Below, piece after piece: positions 61,004 through 64,000 of a stretch of DNA of 64,000 nt. Origin of the DNA: Strigamia acuminata (Eukaryota; Arthropoda; Chilopoda; Geophilomorpha; Linotaeniidae); the NCBI GenBank assembly GCA_949358305.1, contig OX442317.1, positions 4,654,186-4,718,185 of the forward strand, given 5' to 3'. The position numbers and the translations under genes are program-made. How positions within the stretch are numbered: position 1 is the first letter of the stretch; each line of letters begins with the position of its first letter. Under the pieces are notes generated by a model. It was not told the origin of the DNA, searched no databases, and saw only the letters and a list, made by a program, of their open reading frames with translations.

Positions 61004-62375
61004 ATGGGAGATTTGCAAAAGTTTCTCAAAAGTTTGGGTACAGTATTCCACGTTTTAAATACAAAAATTAATCGATTAATTATTTTTTTTCTTTTCCTTC
61101 TAGAACGACCCAAAAAAAGCAATGTTGCATTCGGATCCGGATCAGCAAGAAAAACATTCCCAGAACAAAAATTCACCGCCAAAATGAGTCTGGTTTACAT
61201 TAAACCACATGGAAAGTCTACAGATGGACCCGCAATGCGTAATGTGGATGAAGTATGAACATGAGATGACAGGCCCGGATTATAGGCGGAGGGAAATGCA
61301 GTTTTTACACATAAAAATGCACTTTTTTGACATCAAAATACATAATTTCCCTGGAAAATGCATTGTTTTGCATGGTAATGCAATTTATTCAGTTCAAAAT
61401 GAACTAATTTCCCACATAAGTCCATTATCACGTCTCCAAATGCATTTATTTTTCTTAAAAATGCTATGAAATGTCATTTCTAAATATTCTGGCCTTTTCT
61501 TTAGGGCCTTAACTGGAAAAAAATCTAAAAATATTTTTTTTTCGAGAACTGCAACAATTTATACATCCGCTCCTGATTCATGGGCCCCTAAAGCCTTAAT
61601 TACGCCATATTTAAAAAAAAATGCTTTTCATATTTAATAGAAGATAAACATGGTGAAAGAATCCGGAAAAAGAATTGCAAACATAAATGGGTATCTATAC
61701 AGAACTGAGCCAAGATTCAAGAAACTCGCGGGCTTCCACAGCCGCGAATTTGAATATGTTGAAAAACAAAGACGAATCAACCCGATGGGAAACGCCAAAC
61801 CGTTTGGTAGTGCCACCCCGACCATGAAACCACGTATTAAATCAATTACTAAAGTTCCAGGGTAAAAAAAAAAATAATAAAAACAAACTAAAACGTTAAA
61901 TAAACGTTAATTCAAATTCCAGCCCGGGCACTTATTCGGGCCAGGTTCTACCCAAAGAAAAGAATCGACGAATTTCGTCATTCGGCGGAAAAATTGTAAC
62001 TGTTCCGCCAGTCACGATCAAATGTGTTCCTGTTTACGAGGACCGAGTAAAATTATATTTAAAAATAATTAAAAATCCAGTAAATACGAATATATCACTC
62101 GGATTTAGTGCGACCAGTGTAAAAAGGCTCCGATCGGTGTTTATTACCAGAACAAGCACGAAATTCTGTGCAGGAGATGTTTTAAGAGACTCCTCGTCCG
62201 CTGCCAAAGAAAGGGTCCGATGGAACGAACCGATCGATGCGAATCGTTCAAGAAAGTTCGCGATTGTTCGTTCTGCCACGATCATCAAGGAGCGACGGCG
62301 GCGGTGTGGACCAAGCCCATTTCGTTGCTTCATAGGCAACAAGTGCTCGAGACATATTTCAATAAATACTTTTGA
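61004..62375 (+). CDS. Putative ciliary PGPGTY-motif protein with C-terminal cysteine-rich domain
   Basis: Not recognised as a named orthologue. Four or five exons splice in frame: MGDLQKFLKSL, ERPKKSNVAFGSGSARKTFP, EQKFTAKMSLVYIKPHGKST and NVDE. They continue with KINMVKESGKRIANINGYLY RTEPRFKKLAGFHSREFEYV and PFGSATPTMKPRIKSITKVP GPGTYSGQVLPKEKNRRISS FGGK. The PGPGTY and FGS.TPR-like elements recall the SHIPPO/ODF3/STPG proteins that line axonemal microtubules. The last exon is cysteine-rich: CDQCKKAPIGVYYQNKHEIL CRRCFKRLL, then RCESF and DCSFCHDHQGATAAVW, ending LETYFNKYF with TGA at 62373-62375. This looks like a treble-clef zinc-binding module. Combination with DNAI7 in the same window supports motile cilia. 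It converges on FLAD1 with 157 bp between stops. Confidence 0.7.
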
Positions 62376-62532
62376 TGTACATTTCTTTTTAATTGTTTAA
62401 ACATTTAAAACAGTCTGTTTTTGTTTAATTTGATTAAAATAGCTTGTTTTTGCATCAAATTAAGTTCATTTATTTCTATATAATTTATTACATTTTTTTT
62501 AAAGACAAATTCATCACCTAGAAATGTTTTAA

Positions 62533-64000
62533 TCAAGATAACCGACCTCGCCGTTCTTCATCTACTTCTTGTAACTCGTAGGCTGGTCGGTATTGGACAA
62601 AACCGTGGTCGTCTGTGTATTGTAACCTCGGATTGGGTAGTGTATCATCCATATGCCCAATTGATGTGTAACTACGAGTAAAAAAAAATTAACTACAAAT
62701 TGATTTTTAACAGTAGAAATTGATTTTTAACAGTAGAAATTGATTTTTAAAAGCAAAAATTGATTTTTAAAAGCAAAAATTGATTTTTAAAAGCAAAAAT
62801 TGATTTTTAAAAGCAAAAATTGATTTTTAAAAGCAAAAATTGATTTTTAAAAGCAAAAATTGATTTTTAAAAGCAAAAATTGATTTTTAAAAGCAAAAAT
62901 TGATTTTTAACAGCAAAAATTAATTTTTAAAAGCAGAAATTGATTTTTAAAAGCAGAAATTGATTTTTAACAGCAAAAATTGATTTTTAAAAGCGGAAAT
63001 TGAATTTTAAGAGGAAATAATAGCATTTTTGAATTTAAAAAACATCATTTTTATCTTACCCTTTATCATATAATTCACAGTAAGGTAAGTACAGTGTCCG
63101 AATAAATTCCCACACGTCATCGTACTGCCAATCTAATATAGGTGACACACGAACAAATTTAGGCCAATCAGAATCAGTGTCTTGAAACGGCAATGCATTA
63201 GCTGCAAGAATAAAAATCACGTTTAACAATATTAACATCTAAGAATAAAATTCTCAATATAATCTAATTAACCAGAATGCGGATCGCTTCTACGCGTTCC
63301 CATAATCGCTACAGTGGTGTCAGAATGACACGTTTTCATCTGTTTCAACGCATCCTTAACCGATCCAGTCAGAATCGTCAGATCGAAGTCGTAACGCGTA
63401 GTTGACTCTTGGACGAATTGCTCGACTTGCGGAAACGGCGATTTATCGCGAATGTAAAGGATCCTCAGCTTCCGATCTTGCAACAAGCGATTTCGCTGAG
63501 CTACCACGTAAACCAGGTGCAAGAGAACGGTGCAGTCTTTCCCGCCGTTAAAACTAACGCACACTTCAGGTAACCTATAAAAAAATGCAAAATATTACCA
63601 ATAATTACAATTAATAATTTAATAAAAACTCGCTTGAATTTTGTAAAACATTCTTCCAAAATGGAAATGGAATGTTGCACATTATCGACTAACGACTTAT
63701 TTTTACACGTTGCTAAAAAGCAATCGATTTTAGCCGTGATGTTCGTAATGGGATCGGCGTCGTAATTAATCAGCACACCTTAAAAAAATTTTAAAAATTA
63801 TTTTTTTAAATCAATTAATTTTTTTTTTTACCGTTTTGCAATTTCTCTGCGAAAAAACGTTCGGCCTCTGCGATCGCCTTTTCTTGTTTGGATTCCATCG
63901 TTATTTTCACTTTGTAGTAACTGTGATTCAAGATGGGATACGATCCAAAAAGCGTATCGTTTTTAAATTTTGCTACAGCTTCGTTTATTACGGCAGTTAT
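62533..64000 (-). CDS. FLAD1: FAD synthase (partial, N-terminus beyond window)
   Basis: Adenylates FMN to FAD. From the window edge inwards: the end of the molybdopterin-binding-like domain ([20 protein letters not shown], then [11 protein letters not shown]), a linker helix, then the PAPS-reductase-like synthase domain: [17 protein letters not shown] (PP-loop), [51 protein letters not shown] and [10 protein letters not shown]. The last exon reads [17 protein letters not shown]...[18 protein letters not shown], stop at 62533-62535. All match human FLAD1 motifs in order. One intron near the 3' end contains a 20-bp minisatellite. Confidence 0.92.
62695..63005. repeat. Intronic minisatellite in FLAD1, 20-bp unit
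   Basis: About 15 copies of AAATTGATTTTTAAAAGCAA, nearly perfect in the middle with A/C and G variants towards the edges, in the last FLAD1 intron. Confidence 0.95.

Overview
The window is nuclear DNA of an AT-rich, gene-dense metazoan. Genes are broken by many short GT-AG introns, and intergenic gaps are often only 100-400 bp. The protein content is animal: a type I BMP receptor, tetraspanins, PHF21A, HPS5, DRAM2 and DNAI7. DNAI7 plus a PGPGTY-type protein suggest motile cilia or flagellated sperm. The near-invariant POLR2L differs little from what I remember of insect sequences, so an arthropod is my best guess, but I cannot place the species.

Left part (1-36 kb), an ordinary compact gene neighbourhood: a tetraspanin 3' end (+), NAT10 (-), DNAI7 (-) head-to-head with ETFRF1 (+), DRAM2-like (-), PHF21A (-) head-to-head with NUP50 (+), an unrecognised disordered protein (-), a complete tetraspanin (-), POLR2L (+), HPS5 with a C-terminal RING-H2-like finger (-), and GTF2H1 (-). 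Several introns carry AT-rich minisatellites with basic units of about 20-31 bp.

Middle part (36.6-59.6 kb), the unusual region. A young non-autonomous LTR retrotransposon (identical 265-bp LTRs, ATAG target duplication, a PBS resembling tRNA-Leu, one acidic SAP-like ORF and no pol) is followed by a 6952-bp segment A (38747-45698). Segment A is repeated, apparently base for base, as A' (52627-59578). Between the copies lies a 6928-bp block X (45699-52626). X is bounded by long inverted repeats made of 16-bp subunits, like a foldback element, and holds decayed host sequence: the last exon of ICMT, an AAR2 pseudogene and a GTF3C2-like pseudogene fragment. One copy of A starts inside the 3' LTR and the other ends inside a BMPR1 exon. 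The layout A-X-A' is what unequal exchange between two non-allelic copies of X would give; a haplotype mis-join in the assembly would look similar.

Right part (57.8-64 kb): the intact BMPR1 (-), which uses A' for its kinase half, is head-to-head with a putative ciliary PGPGTY/zinc-finger protein (+). That gene converges on FAD synthase FLAD1 (-), which runs off the window end.

Exon boundaries were read by eye from splice signals and remembered homologues. Gene spans run from start codon to stop codon and include introns.
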